The position numbers and the translations under genes are program-made. Positions 52,571 through 61,315 of a stretch of 64,000 nucleotides of DNA are shown here, piece after piece. The first letter of the stretch is position 1. Each line of letters opens with the position of its first letter. The notes below the pieces were generated by a model. The model was not told the DNA's origin. It saw only the letters and a list, made by a program, of their open reading frames with translations, and searched no databases. This stretch comes from Phycisphaeraceae bacterium (GTDB lineage: Bacteria > Planctomycetota > Phycisphaerae > Phycisphaerales > UBA1924): NCBI GenBank assembly GCA_019636555.1, contig JAHBXH010000001.1:3506928-3570927 (forward strand), read 5' to 3'.

Positions 52571-53182
52571 TTACCTGCGGCGGCGCGCGACGCACAGGCC
52601 TCCGAGACCGAGCAGCGCCAGCGGGCCCGGCGCGGGGACGGGGTGCGTGAGCACGCGAATCTGAACGACTTCCGGCACCGGCGAGATCGACCACAGATTG
52701 AACTTGAGCGTGTTGCCGCTGATCGAGAATGAGGACTGGGTGTTGAGGCCGCGGAAGGGGTAGGTGGTGGGATAGGCGGTTCCGAGCGCGCCGAAGCCGG
52801 CGTCGGTGCTGTCGAGCGTCGTGTTCACGAAGACGACGCCGATGATCTGGCCGCTGAAAGTGACCGAGCCGATGAACGGGCCGACACCGGTGTAGTCCTC
52901 GAGATGCAGGAAGTGGCTGTCGAAGTTGCCGCCGATGACGCCGGAGATCGCGCCGCCGCTGGAACCCGGGTTGTTGACCATGTCGACAAAGACGCCGCCG
53001 GTGAAGACGTTCTGCTGTTCATCCCAGGTGTAGACGGTGGGCCCGGTGAGCGCGCCGGGTACGCAGCTTGGGGGCGCGACGCCGAGCCAGGTGGCGGAGC
53101 CGGTGACACCGGTGATTGCTGCTTGAGATGCGGTCGCGGACAAAATCACACCCAACGCCGAAACGATTGTTCCGTGCTTCAT
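52571..53182 (-). CDS. Secreted protein with VPAPG...ARRRR C-terminal sorting signal (paralogue family 2, copy C)
   Basis: 203 aa, signal peptide MKHGTIVSALGVILSATASQ. Blocks in common with copies A and B: AITGVTGSATWLGVAPPSCV, TWDEQQNVFTGGVFVDMVNN, DSHFLHLEDYTG, AYPTTYPFRGLNTQSS and the tail PVPAPGPLALLGLGGLCVAR plus three Arg. GGAG precedes the start. The PFRG and HFxHxE blocks are the most conserved, suggesting a common fold with variable loops. Function unknown. Confidence 0.8.
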   Translation of the reverse strand: MKHGTIVSALGVILSATASQAAITGVTGSATWLGVAPPSCVPGALTGPTVYTWDEQQNVFTGGVFVDMVNNPGSSGGAISGVIGGNFDSHFLHLEDYTGVGPFIGSVTFSGQIIGVVFVNTTLDSTDAGFGALGTAYPTTYPFRGLNTQSSFSISGNTLKFNLWSISPVPEVVQIRVLTHPVPAPGPLALLGLGGLCVARRRR

Positions 53183-53335
53183 ATCGATTCTCCGGTCTCG
53201 TCGTATTTCGTTTCGCTCAGTGCAAACGACTGAGTCGTCGACATGTCTTGCGCGCCGAGAGGGAAATCTTGCAGGGTTTCAGGCGATTTGCTGGCAATTC
53301 TGGGGAGGGCTTGGCTCGCTGATTACCCTTGGAAC

Positions 53336-54112
53336 ATGGACCGCGCCCGCTTTTCCGCGCTTGCGCATGCTTCGCACGCGTACTGCAACCCGGTTTCCGG
53401 CGTCTCGATGGAGGCTGCGCTGGAGCACATCGAAGCGGCGCACCGCGCGCCGGCCGCGGCACCGCTCGCGTCGGCACTGGACATCGCGTGCGGCAAGGGC
53501 GAGTTGCTCGTGCGTCTGGCGGAGCGATTTGCAGCGCCGTTCCGGGCGCTCGGGATTGACAACTCGGCCTTCATGATGGAAGAGGCACGGGCGCGTGCCG
53601 CGGCGAGAGGAGTTGGCGAACGGATCAGTTTTCGGCTGACCGATGCGGAGCATGTCGTGCCGCTGTTGCCGGGCGGCAGCTTTGATTTTGTGAGCTGCAT
53701 CGGGTCGTCGCACGCGCTGCTCGACAAACATCGGGCGATGGGGCAGATGGCGCGGCTGGTGACGCCGCGCGGGCATGTTCTGCTTGGCGAGGGTTACTGG
53801 AGAAAGAAGCCGGAAGCGGAGTATCTGAAGGCGCTTGGCACGACAGAAGATGAGATGGATTCGCACGAGGCGAATCAGCGGCTTGGAGAAACGCACGGCC
53901 TTCGGCTGGTGTGGTCCGTCGCTGCGAGCGAAGCAGAATGGGACGTATACGAAAACGCGTACTCCGAGAACATCGAGCGGTTTGCGCGCGAGAATCCTGA
54001 AGACAAGGATGTTCCGGCGATGCTGGAGCGTTCGCGAGCTTGGCATGCGTTGTATCGGAAGCATGGACGCGCGACGATGGGCTTCGGGGTGTACTTGTTC
54101 CGGCGCGAGTGA
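53336..54112 (+). CDS. Class I SAM-dependent methyltransferase
   Basis: 258 aa. SAM-binding motif I (ALDIACGKGELLVRLAERFA), the Asp of motif II (GIDNSAFMMEEARARAAARG), motif III DAEHVVPLLPGGSFDFVSCI and post-III LVTPRGHVLLGEGYW. The acceptor is unknown. ATG 53336 is chosen because the sequence preceding it shows no homology-like features. Divergent from the CTERM cluster and convergent with a large membrane protein gene. I see no operon partner. Confidence 0.78.
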   Translation: MDRARFSALAHASHAYCNPVSGVSMEAALEHIEAAHRAPAAAPLASALDIACGKGELLVRLAERFAAPFRALGIDNSAFMMEEARARAAARGVGERISFRLTDAEHVVPLLPGGSFDFVSCIGSSHALLDKHRAMGQMARLVTPRGHVLLGEGYWRKKPEAEYLKALGTTEDEMDSHEANQRLGETHGLRLVWSVAASEAEWDVYENAYSENIERFARENPEDKDVPAMLERSRAWHALYRKHGRATMGFGVYLFRRE

Positions 54113-54197
54113 ACGAGGTGTCCCCACAGCGTTCACGGGCGGCGCCCGATTCGGCCGAACTCACAATCGACTTCTATCGGTTGATCGAGTGCGGCAT

Positions 54198-55736
54198 TCA
54201 GGGCTTGGAGTCGATCAGTTTTTGCAAGTCCCAGATCCGGAGCTCGGCCCCTTTGGTGGGCGGCAGGCCGAGCAGCCAACCGAGCCACGATGGCGGCACG
54301 TCCCGATCGCCGATTGCCGCGGCGAATCGTCCGTCGTCCGTCGCCGCCAGCGTCATCCCCGTGTTCGAAATCGCGAGCGATCCCACAACATCGCGCCCGC
54401 CTCCTATCGCCCGCACCTCCGCCCGCCCGGGACCGGCGTAGCCGATCCGCGGACCCCACGGTTCTGGTCGCTCCCGCCGCTTCGTCGCCGGCGCGTCCAC
54501 CTTCTGCCCCGACTCCATGTCGAACACGACCGTGGACCCAGCGACAAAGTCATTCACCAGGCACCGCGATCCATCCGCACTGAAATCAACCGAGAACGAT
54601 CCGTTCGCCGTTGTCTCCGTCCACTCCGTCAGCATCCGACCGGCCATCCAACGCAGCACGATTTCCTCCCCGCGCCCCGATGTGTTCGTCCGACTCGTCA
54701 CATGCACCCATATCACCCGATCGGGCAGCTCCATCAGCTCGAAGTGCCCGTTCGTGTGCGTGCCCGGCCCACCAAACGCCGGAAACTCTTCCACCGTTCC
54801 GACAACCTCCATCCGCCCGCTCCGCGGCTCGAATTTCACCAACTCGTTCATCACCTTCCCCGAAGGTTCGACAAAGTTTCGGTTGATGAACGCGGAGTTC
54901 CCGTCCCGACCAAACTGAAGCACGTAAGCGGAAACTGCCTCTTGATCGCTCTCGGCAATCGAATAGCTCTTCCGATCACCGCTCCGCGTGTCGATCACCA
55001 GCAGTTCGTCCTCCAGATTCATCGCAATCACCACGAACTCGCCGCTGGGCGTCACAAACTCCAGGCCGCCTCCTCCCCACTTGTCGATGATCCCTAGCGA
55101 GTCTGCCTTGCCCGTCTCCGGATCCACTTTGAGCAATCGAAGCGACTGCGAGAAAAGAGCGCCAGCGCGCCGTTCAAGCGCCCAGGATCCGAACGCTTTC
55201 TCCATTCCCATCACCGGCCACGTGGTTCCTCCCCACGGCGACGCGATAAAGAACTTCAGCGTCGCCACCAGTACCAGCGCGCACACGAACATCACCACCG
55301 GCGCTACCAGTGCCGGAATCAGCAGCCGCACCCAGCGTGCCCTTCCCCGCACCGGCCCGCGCTTGTGCCGCACACCGCACTCAGGACACTTCGACTCCGC
55401 ATCCGCCCACACGGCACGCTTCTTCTCGTTCAACTTCAACTGGGGGCGCGCCAACTGATGGTTACAGCCGCGGCAGTACATCTGCCCCGCCACCCGCGGA
55501 CGCACCCACACTCTTCGTATCCACCAAACAGTCAGCGCCAGCGTCATCAGTAAGACCGCGGCGCCAAAACTGGGGAGGTGCCACAAGAACCACTTGCCCC
55601 ACGTCGCGTTCCACACCGGCTCCAGCACGTACAACATCGGAGGCGATCCGCTGAACGCGAGTCCCGGTTCCATGACCCGTCCGTCGGGCGAACCCTCCAG
55701 CGGAAGCACAAAAGTCGGGGATAGAACGGGCGTCAC
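54198..55736 (-). CDS. Membrane protein with zinc ribbon and beta-propeller-like C-terminal domain
   Basis: 512 aa. One transmembrane segment (about residues 55-72), then a zinc ribbon (MYCRGCNHQLARPQ ... SKCPECGVRH), a second transmembrane segment (about 133-160; LLIPALVAPVVMFVCALVLV), and a region of about 300 residues with beta-propeller-like repeats such as LEFVTPSGEFVVIAMNLEDE and SFSVDFSADGSRCLVNDFVA. It ends LRIWDLQKLIDSKP, a WD40-like terminal strand. The CxxC...CPECG arrangement recurs in the 247-aa protein 1.7 kb downstream. The large domain should be extracytoplasmic if the ribbon is cytosolic. Function unknown. Confidence 0.65.
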   Translation of the reverse strand: MTPVLSPTFVLPLEGSPDGRVMEPGLAFSGSPPMLYVLEPVWNATWGKWFLWHLPSFGAAVLLMTLALTVWWIRRVWVRPRVAGQMYCRGCNHQLARPQLKLNEKKRAVWADAESKCPECGVRHKRGPVRGRARWVRLLIPALVAPVVMFVCALVLVATLKFFIASPWGGTTWPVMGMEKAFGSWALERRAGALFSQSLRLLKVDPETGKADSLGIIDKWGGGGLEFVTPSGEFVVIAMNLEDELLVIDTRSGDRKSYSIAESDQEAVSAYVLQFGRDGNSAFINRNFVEPSGKVMNELVKFEPRSGRMEVVGTVEEFPAFGGPGTHTNGHFELMELPDRVIWVHVTSRTNTSGRGEEIVLRWMAGRMLTEWTETTANGSFSVDFSADGSRCLVNDFVAGSTVVFDMESGQKVDAPATKRRERPEPWGPRIGYAGPGRAEVRAIGGGRDVVGSLAISNTGMTLAATDDGRFAAAIGDRDVPPSWLGWLLGLPPTKGAELRIWDLQKLIDSKP

Positions 55737-55805
55737 GTCCGCAGCCTATCGCAACCACCCCCGCCCCCGGCTACCCTTGTCTCCCTTCTTGAAAGGAATA
55801 CTGCA

Positions 55806-56684
55806 ATGCGCTCTTTGACTGCCGCTCTTTCGCTCGTGCTTGCCGCCGGGATGTGCTACGCCGGCGACCCCGCTCAGAAACAAGGTCCGCAACACGCTCA
55901 GCAGGCCACGCCGGCCCAGGGCGGCTCGCCGCAGCCCGAGGGCGATGTGCTGCCTCCCCCGCCCCCGAAGGTTCCCGTTCCGGATGGCCCGGTGGTCAAT
56001 CGGCAGGAACTGGCGGATGGACTGATCATCGAGGACCTCAAGATCGGCGACGGTTATGAGGTGAAGCCGGGAGGCGCGGTCGTGGCGTACTACCACGGCA
56101 CGCTGAAGAACGGCGGCACGGAGTTCGATTCGGCGTTCCGGCGGGGCGAGCCCGTCGCGTTCCCGCTGAACGGCGTGATCAAGGGCTGGCAGGAAGGCGT
56201 GCCCGGCATGAAGGTCGGCGGCGTTCGTCGCCTGATCATCCCGGCGGCGCTCGGCTATGGCGAGCGCGGCGCGGGCGCGAGCATCCCGCCGAATTCGGAC
56301 CTCGTCTTCGTCATTCAGCTGGTCGACGCGCTGCAGGTGGTTGATGAGAAGGAGGGCACGGGCGAAGAGGCGAGCGGTCAGTTCGTCGCGGTGACGACGC
56401 ACACGATTACCGATGCCGATGGAAAAGTCATCGAGACAGTGACGGCTACGGACCCGTACGTCTGGATTCCGAACGAATTTCAGCCGATCCAGTACGGCGT
56501 CGAGGGGATGAAAGTAGGCGGCAAGCGGAAGATCGTCGTGCCGGCGCAGATGAACAAGGTGAACCCGCAGTCGGGGAGCACGCGCGCGGGCGACGTTCCG
56601 TGCACGATCGAACTGAATCTGATCGGAGTCCGCAATCTCGGCCCGAAGAAGCCGAAGGCGGATGCGTCGTCGGAAGGAAAGTAA
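55806..56684 (+). CDS. Exported FKBP-type peptidyl-prolyl isomerase with a second degenerate FKBP domain
   Basis: 292 aa, signal peptide MRSLTAALSLVLAAGMCYAG, a Pro/Gln-rich linker, then a complete FKBP domain (about residues 60-178): VVAYYHGTLKNGGTEFDSAF, then PLNGVIKGWQEGVPGMKVGG, RRLIIPAALGYGERGAGASI and PPNSDLVFVIQLVDAL. A second region (about 185-280) repeats parts of this with VEGMKVGGKRKIVVPAQMNK but lacks the aromatic active-site set. Periplasmic folding of proline-containing proteins is the expected role. Followed by a strong terminator. Confidence 0.87.
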   Translation: MRSLTAALSLVLAAGMCYAGDPAQKQGPQHAQQATPAQGGSPQPEGDVLPPPPPKVPVPDGPVVNRQELADGLIIEDLKIGDGYEVKPGGAVVAYYHGTLKNGGTEFDSAFRRGEPVAFPLNGVIKGWQEGVPGMKVGGVRRLIIPAALGYGERGAGASIPPNSDLVFVIQLVDALQVVDEKEGTGEEASGQFVAVTTHTITDADGKVIETVTATDPYVWIPNEFQPIQYGVEGMKVGGKRKIVVPAQMNKVNPQSGSTRAGDVPCTIELNLIGVRNLGPKKPKADASSEGK

Positions 56685-56904
56685 GTTCTCGGAGCAATTC
56701 AACATTGAGAAGGGCGAGCCCAACGGCTCGCCCTTTTTTCGTGCTTGGAGCGTTTTCAACTCACGCCACGCGCGGAGACTCTTGGTACCAGCGTTGATGT
56801 CGGCTGCAAGGGTGCCCTCGCTGCGCTTCGGGCTCTTCCGGCACGCCGTTGATCGCTTGAAATGTCTCTTTGCCAACGCGCTGCTTGAAATGAGACTGCT
56901 CTAG
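56685..56904. other. Intergenic stretch after the FKBP gene, left of the MITE
   Basis: Together with the MITE this makes a 336-bp gene-free region. Apart from the terminator at 56710-56740 I see no convincing gene; short frames here are not supported by length or composition. The text at about 56800-56890 could be decayed coding sequence, but no family is recognisable. Confidence 0.4.
56710..56740 (+). terminator. Strong rho-independent terminator of the FKBP gene
   Basis: AAGGGCGAGCC (56710-56720), loop CAAC, GGCTCGCCCTT (56725-56735), then a run of T (to 56739). Perfect 11-bp stem, 25 bp after the stop codon. Confidence 0.93.
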
Positions 56905-57020
56905 GTTCTGTCTGACGGATCGAAAACAGCGTTGATCGTCAGGAGTGAACCATGCGGAAACGCTGAAAATGAGCATGTCGCGCCGAACATGCGCCGTACA
57001 GGTGATCCGTCAGACAGAAC
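56905..57020. mobile_element. MITE-like element with 17-bp perfect terminal inverted repeats and CTAG flanks
   Basis: Terminal repeat GTTCTGTCTGACGGATC (56905-56921) reappears as its exact reverse complement at 57004-57020, bounding 116 bp with no open frame. Both ends are flanked by CTAG (56901-56904 and 57021-57024), consistent with a 4-bp target duplication. The right CTAG contains the TAG stop codon of the NUDIX gene (minus strand). The terminal repeats are unlike those of the IS 1.2 kb away, so a different transposase would be needed to mobilise it. Confidence 0.85.
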
Positions 57021-57443
57021 CTAGTCGACACGGGCTTCGCGCTCGCCGCGGGCAAGGGCATCGAATACGACGCGGTGCCACGCCCCTACTTCCTTCATCA
57101 GTTCACTCCCCGATTCCACCCACACAACTTCAAACCCTGCTTCGAGCGCGCGAACCGTCCCCTCCTCCGGACCCGTCGCACCTTGCGCTATCCGATAAAA
57201 CCACGCCTCGCCCCGAGGCGTCCGCAACGTAAACACCCGCTCCAGTTCGCTCGCCTCAAACCCCAGTTCTTCCTTCAGTTCGCGCCGCAGGCACGACTCC
57301 GCATTCTCGCGATCTTCGCGTCCGCCTCCAAAGCATGTCAACATCCCCGGCGCATCCGCCTCATCCCGAGGTCGGCGCTCAAACACGTACCTGCCGCGCG
57401 AATCTATCAGGATCGCGCAGCAGTATCGGGGTTCGTTGGGCAT
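57021..57443 (-). CDS. NUDIX hydrolase
   Basis: 140 aa from ATG 57443 (a GTG 33 bp earlier is possible). A canonical Nudix box G-x5-E-x7-REUxEExGU is complete at about residues 39-61 (GGREDRENAESCLRRELKEE followed by LGF), so it should cleave a nucleoside-diphosphate-linked substrate with Mg2+. N-terminal PRYCCAILIDSRGRYVFERR and the FGGGRED region fit the family. The specific substrate is unknown. The stop codon is part of the CTAG flank of the adjacent MITE. Divergent from the following membrane protein gene with about 33 bp between starts. Confidence 0.85.
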   Translation of the reverse strand: MPNEPRYCCAILIDSRGRYVFERRPRDEADAPGMLTCFGGGREDRENAESCLRRELKEELGFEASELERVFTLRTPRGEAWFYRIAQGATGPEEGTVRALEAGFEVVWVESGSELMKEVGAWHRVVFDALARGEREARVD

Positions 57444-57476
57444 TCCGGTACCATAACCCACCTGCAATCGCTTCAC

Positions 57477-58220
57477 ATGCTCAAACGCCGCCGCACCATC
57501 ATCACCCTTGCAATCTGCCTTCTCTGCGGAGCGGTGACCAACATCGCAGTCGCGTGGTGGCTGTCACTTCGGCCGGCTCAGGTCTACAAGGTGGGTGACT
57601 CAGCACCCGCGAACATCCGGCCTTCGGGCCAACCAATCTATGTTGAACATTTCGATGCCGAATTCCGCTATCGCACCGGCTTTTACGTCGTCACGATCAG
57701 TTCCAAAACGAAGTTCAGCCATGAAATCGCCGAACGGATCGCTTCCGATATGAGCCCAACCAACTCAAGACGCATGGTGCCGTGGCCAATGGGCGCTGGC
57801 GACATCATGATGCCTCCCAGAATCTGGCCTGCATGGATGCCGCTTCCGCCTGACGACGATTCGAGTTTCACCACCTGGGAAGGTCGCGCCAGCGGCTGGC
57901 CCCTTCTCAGCCTCTCATCCCTGCTGTACGTGCCTGCGGGCGAGTTACTGCCGCGCTCGATGTGGCAACTGAAAGTCCTTCCGCCTCTCCCTGCCGCGTT
58001 GAACGATCCCAACGGTCGCACAATTTCGTTCCGCCCCATCCCGCTCGGCTTCGCCGCCAACTCTCTTCTCTTCGCACTCCCCTTTGCCCTCGTCCCGCTC
58101 TCCTTCGCACTCATCCGACGCATGAAGCGCCACCGCACCGGCCACTGCAAATCCTGCGGCTACTCCCTCGCCGGCCTTCCACCAAACACATCCTGCCCCG
58201 AATGCAACGCTCCCACCTAG
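57477..58220 (+). CDS. Membrane protein with C-terminal CxxC...CPEC zinc ribbon
   Basis: 247 aa: N-terminal transmembrane segment (MLKRRRTIITLAICLLCGAV), an extracytoplasmic region rich in Pro, a second transmembrane segment near residues 195-220 (SLLFALPFALVPLSFALI), and a short cytosolic tail with the zinc ribbon HCKSCGYSLAGLPPNTSCPE. I infer that this ribbon marks a planctomycete membrane-protein family; a similar ribbon occurs in the protein encoded at 54198-55736. Its TAG stop lies in the left CTAG that flanks the IS. Function unknown. Confidence 0.72.
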   Translation: MLKRRRTIITLAICLLCGAVTNIAVAWWLSLRPAQVYKVGDSAPANIRPSGQPIYVEHFDAEFRYRTGFYVVTISSKTKFSHEIAERIASDMSPTNSRRMVPWPMGAGDIMMPPRIWPAWMPLPPDDDSSFTTWEGRASGWPLLSLSSLLYVPAGELLPRSMWQLKVLPPLPAALNDPNGRTISFRPIPLGFAANSLLFALPFALVPLSFALIRRMKRHRTGHCKSCGYSLAGLPPNTSCPECNAPT

Positions 58221-59503
58221 CAGGCTGTTGAACAACGGCCGATTGCCGGCGATTTGAGCACTTCCCCGGCGGCATCGTTCCTGCTGGCTGGTTTCCCGCA
58301 CCGCTCACGCCGCCAGCAGCTTCCGCATCCGCACCAGGTTGTACGCCGCGGCGGCGAGCTCGAAGCACTGCCCGATCTTCTCGCGTCCCACGTGCCTGGC
58401 CCGTCTCATCCCCGCCACCGTCTTGACCCATCCGAAGAACTCCTCCACCAGTTTTCTTCGTCGCTGGCTCTTCTTGAACGCGGCGCTCCGTCGTTCGCCG
58501 CGGACGAACCATCTCGCCCAGGTTCCCTCGTCCGCACGCGTGCTCGCCCAGTCGATCTTCCCCTCCTTGATCGCCACGTGCGGCCGGATCCAGCGCTCCT
58601 CGAGCGCCAGCAGGAACGCCCCCGCGTCGTACCCCTTGTCCGCACCCAGCGTGGATGGACGCACCCCGTGCCGGCACTCGACATGATCGAGCATCGCCAG
58701 CGCGCCGGCACGCTCGGCCGTGCCGTTGGCTTCATCCACCCGCACGCTCATCACCAGCCCGTGCCGGTTCTCGGTGAGCGCATGGCCCGAGTGACAGAGG
58801 AACGCTCCCACCCCATTCCCCTTCTTGTAGAGCTTCGCCTCCGGGTCGGTCGTGCTGGCGTGCGTCGCGTTGGTCCGCCGCTCGCCCTTGAAGTCCCCCG
58901 ATGGGTTGCGTCCCGATGGTCCATCGTCGTCTTTGTCCGACGCCTCGCGTTCGATCCTCTTCAGGCTCTTGAGCGAGGCGTGGCTCTGGATGAGCGAGCC
59001 GTCCACCGTGAAGTGCTCGTCGCTGGTCAATCCCGCATCGATCGCCTGCTTCACCACATGCTCGAAGAACTTCCTCGTGATGCCGTGCTCGGCCAGCCGG
59101 TCGCGGTTGTGCGTGAAGACCGAGTGGTCGAACACTTCGTCCGATGGCTGCAAATCCAGGAACCAGCGGAAGAGGAGGTCGGTCTTCAGACGCCTGCACA
59201 GCTCGCGTTCGGACCGGATGGTGTAGAGACACTGCAGCAGGAGCGCCTTGAGCAGCGTCTCGGGCGGGATGCCCGGCCGCCCGAGGCTGCTGTACGCCGC
59301 GGCAAACGTGCGGGTCATCTCCGCGAGCGCCGCGTCCACCATCCGCTTGATCGGCCGCAGCGGATGGCCAGTCTCGATCAAATCTTCGACGTTGAACGTG
59401 TGGTAGATCGCCGCCTGCCGACCGGGTGTGCCCTTCATGCCCTCATCTTCGCACGCCGGAAACTTCCGGTTGCGCGGGCTTTGCGGGATTCTTCAACAGC
59501 CTG
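58221..59503. mobile_element. IS5-family insertion sequence
   Basis: 1,283 bp bounded by 12-bp perfect terminal inverted repeats CAGGCTGTTGAA (58221-58232) and TTCAACAGCCTG (59492-59503), with imperfect similarity continuing inward. Flanked by CTAG at 58217-58220 and 59504-59507, consistent with a 4-bp target duplication. Carries one transposase gene in the minus orientation with no frameshift, so it may be active. Confidence 0.92.
58305..59438 (-). CDS. IS5-family DDE transposase
   Basis: 377 aa, intact. N-terminal DUF772-type region (PETLLKALLLQCLYTIRSER ELCRRLK). Catalytic triad: Asp146 in FTVDGSLIQSHASLKS, Asp267 in LGADKGYDAGAFLLALEE, and a Glu in RKLVEEFFGWVKT (Glu332 or Glu333). The final helix AAAAYNLVRMRKLLAA closes the RNase-H-like fold. 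It fills the IS from 42 bp inside the right end to 84 bp inside the left. IS1182-like or IS5-group placement cannot be separated by eye. Confidence 0.92.
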   Translation of the reverse strand: MKGTPGRQAAIYHTFNVEDLIETGHPLRPIKRMVDAALAEMTRTFAAAYSSLGRPGIPPETLLKALLLQCLYTIRSERELCRRLKTDLLFRWFLDLQPSDEVFDHSVFTHNRDRLAEHGITRKFFEHVVKQAIDAGLTSDEHFTVDGSLIQSHASLKSLKRIEREASDKDDDGPSGRNPSGDFKGERRTNATHASTTDPEAKLYKKGNGVGAFLCHSGHALTENRHGLVMSVRVDEANGTAERAGALAMLDHVECRHGVRPSTLGADKGYDAGAFLLALEERWIRPHVAIKEGKIDWASTRADEGTWARWFVRGERRSAAFKKSQRRRKLVEEFFGWVKTVAGMRRARHVGREKIGQCFELAAAAYNLVRMRKLLAA

Positions 59504-59521
59504 CTAGTGCCTCGTGCCTCT

Positions 59522-60946
59522 TCAGCACTCGCTGATGCTCACCGCCACCGCCAACCCGCCCTCTGCCGTTTCTTTGTATTTGTGATGCATGTCTTTGGCG
59601 GTTTGCCACATCGTGGCGATGACCTGATCGAGCGTGACCTTTGCCTGCGCCGGGTCGCTTTCGAGCGCGACGTTCGCGGCGGTGATCGCCTTGATCGCGC
59701 CCATGGTGTTGCGCTCGATGCAGGGAATCTGCACGAGTCCGCCGATGGGGTCGCAGGTCATGCCGAGGTGGTGTTCCATCGCGATCTCTGCCGCCATGAG
59801 AACCTGACCTGGAGAACCGCCGAGCACCTGCGTGAGGCCTGCCGCGGCCATCGCGCTGCTCACGCCGATCTCCGCCTGACAGCCGCCCATGGCGGCGCTG
59901 ATAGTCGCTCCCTTCTTAAAGAGACTCCCCACTTCGCCCGCGGCGAGCATGAAGTCGATTGTCGCGTCGTCGCTCATGCTCTTGAAGCACCGGGCGTACA
60001 TCATCACGGCGGGGATGACGCCGGCGGCGCCGTTGGTCGGAGCTGTAACGACACGCCCGAAGCAGGCGTTTTCTTCGTTGACCGCGAGCGCGAACGCGCT
60101 GACCCATTTCAGAATGGCTTCGAAATCGCGGGCGCTGACGGTCACAGCGTCGGTCCACTCGTCGAGATCGTGCGGAAGATCGCGGGCGGTGTCGCTCTTC
60201 AACAGTTTGCGGCTCATGCGCGCGGCGCGGCGAACCACGTTCAAGCCGCCCGGGAGCACGCCTTCGGTGTTGCAGCCGCGCCAGATGCACGCCTGCATCT
60301 CGCGCCAGATTTTGAGGAGCCCTTCGCGGATCTCCGCGCCGGTGCGCCAGGTGAGTTCATTGCGACCGACGATCTGGGGAATGCTCGCGTCCTGGGCGCG
60401 GCAGTATCCGAGCAATTGCGATGCGTGCTCGATCGGGAAGGGGAGTTTGCGCGCGTGGCTGCCGCTCGGGGCTTCGCCTTCCTGCACGACGAATCCGCCG
60501 CCGACGGAGTAGTACGTCTCGGAGATGACGGATGCATCGTCAAGCGTCGCCGTGAAAGTGATTCCGTTTGGGTGGAACGGCAGTGCCGTGCCCATGTGAA
60601 AAAGCAGATCGCGCGAGAAATCAAAGTCGATCGGATGACGGCCGCTTAGTTGAAGAAGCCCCCGTTGCTTGATCTCTTCGACGCGGAGGGTCAGCCCCTC
60701 GACTTTGCAGGTTTCGGGGTCTTCGCCGCTGAGCGCGAGGATGACGGCGAGATCGGTCCCGTGTCCGTGTCCGGTCTTGGCGAGCGAGCCATAAAGATCG
60801 ATCCGTACTCGGCGAACGCGAGCGAGCGTCGCCTTGGATGCGACCGCGTCGAGGAAACGCTGTGCCGCCCGCCACGGCCCCATCGTGTGGCTGCTTGAGG
60901 GCCCGACCCCCACCTTGAAGATGTCAAAGACCGAGATCGACTCCAT
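59522..60946 (-). CDS. sdaA: L-serine ammonia-lyase (iron-sulfur type)
   Basis: Deaminates L-serine to pyruvate and ammonia with a [4Fe-4S] cluster. 474 aa as a single fused chain: beta domain starts [19 protein letters not shown] with the substrate-binding SSSHTMGPW; alpha domain with [18 protein letters not shown], and the cluster cysteines in [16 protein letters not shown] and [14 protein letters not shown] set the start at ATG 60946; a longer frame begins with unrelated residues. Its 3' end is 14 bp from the right CTAG flank of the IS. Divergent from a small membrane protein gene. Confidence 0.95.
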   Translation of the reverse strand: MESISVFDIFKVGVGPSSSHTMGPWRAAQRFLDAVASKATLARVRRVRIDLYGSLAKTGHGHGTDLAVILALSGEDPETCKVEGLTLRVEEIKQRGLLQLSGRHPIDFDFSRDLLFHMGTALPFHPNGITFTATLDDASVISETYYSVGGGFVVQEGEAPSGSHARKLPFPIEHASQLLGYCRAQDASIPQIVGRNELTWRTGAEIREGLLKIWREMQACIWRGCNTEGVLPGGLNVVRRAARMSRKLLKSDTARDLPHDLDEWTDAVTVSARDFEAILKWVSAFALAVNEENACFGRVVTAPTNGAAGVIPAVMMYARCFKSMSDDATIDFMLAAGEVGSLFKKGATISAAMGGCQAEIGVSSAMAAAGLTQVLGGSPGQVLMAAEIAMEHHLGMTCDPIGGLVQIPCIERNTMGAIKAITAANVALESDPAQAKVTLDQVIATMWQTAKDMHHKYKETAEGGLAVAVSISEC

Positions 60947-61032
60947 GGCTTTCTGATTGTTCGTACGTATCGCGCCCGGCAACGGATCTTGCATCTGCGG
61001 CATACGCCACAGCGTATGCCGATACCAGTGTC

Positions 61033-61254
61033 ATGCTCTCAAAGCGCGGTGCGGAACTGGTGTTTTTGGCATTGCTCTCGCTGATCGTGGCCGCCTGCTC
61101 GGCGGTCGTGCTTTCGATCGCCTGGTTTGGACTTGATTCCCATCTCCCAGCCCGGACATTCAAGGCGACCGCCTTGGGTTGGCTCGTCGGATTCCCCGTA
61201 GCGCTCTTGGCGGTCGGCTCGATCCGCTGGCTTACGGCACGCCTCGCCCGCTGA
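61033..61254 (+). CDS. Small membrane protein, two transmembrane helices
   Basis: 73 aa: two hydrophobic segments (about residues 9-31 and 44-62) and a positively charged C-terminus (RWLTARLAR). ATG 61033 leads LSKRGAELVFLALLSLIVAA. No recognised family. It is divergent from sdaA and followed after 61 bp by the LCAT-like lipase gene; it may share the leader of that gene. A likely but unproven small gene. Confidence 0.5.
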   Translation: MLSKRGAELVFLALLSLIVAACSAVVLSIAWFGLDSHLPARTFKATALGWLVGFPVALLAVGSIRWLTARLAR

Positions 61255-61315
61255 TTCTCCGCACGACTGCCGACTTCTGCCGCCACAATCGGGTACGGCC
61301 GGCATCCACGCTTGC

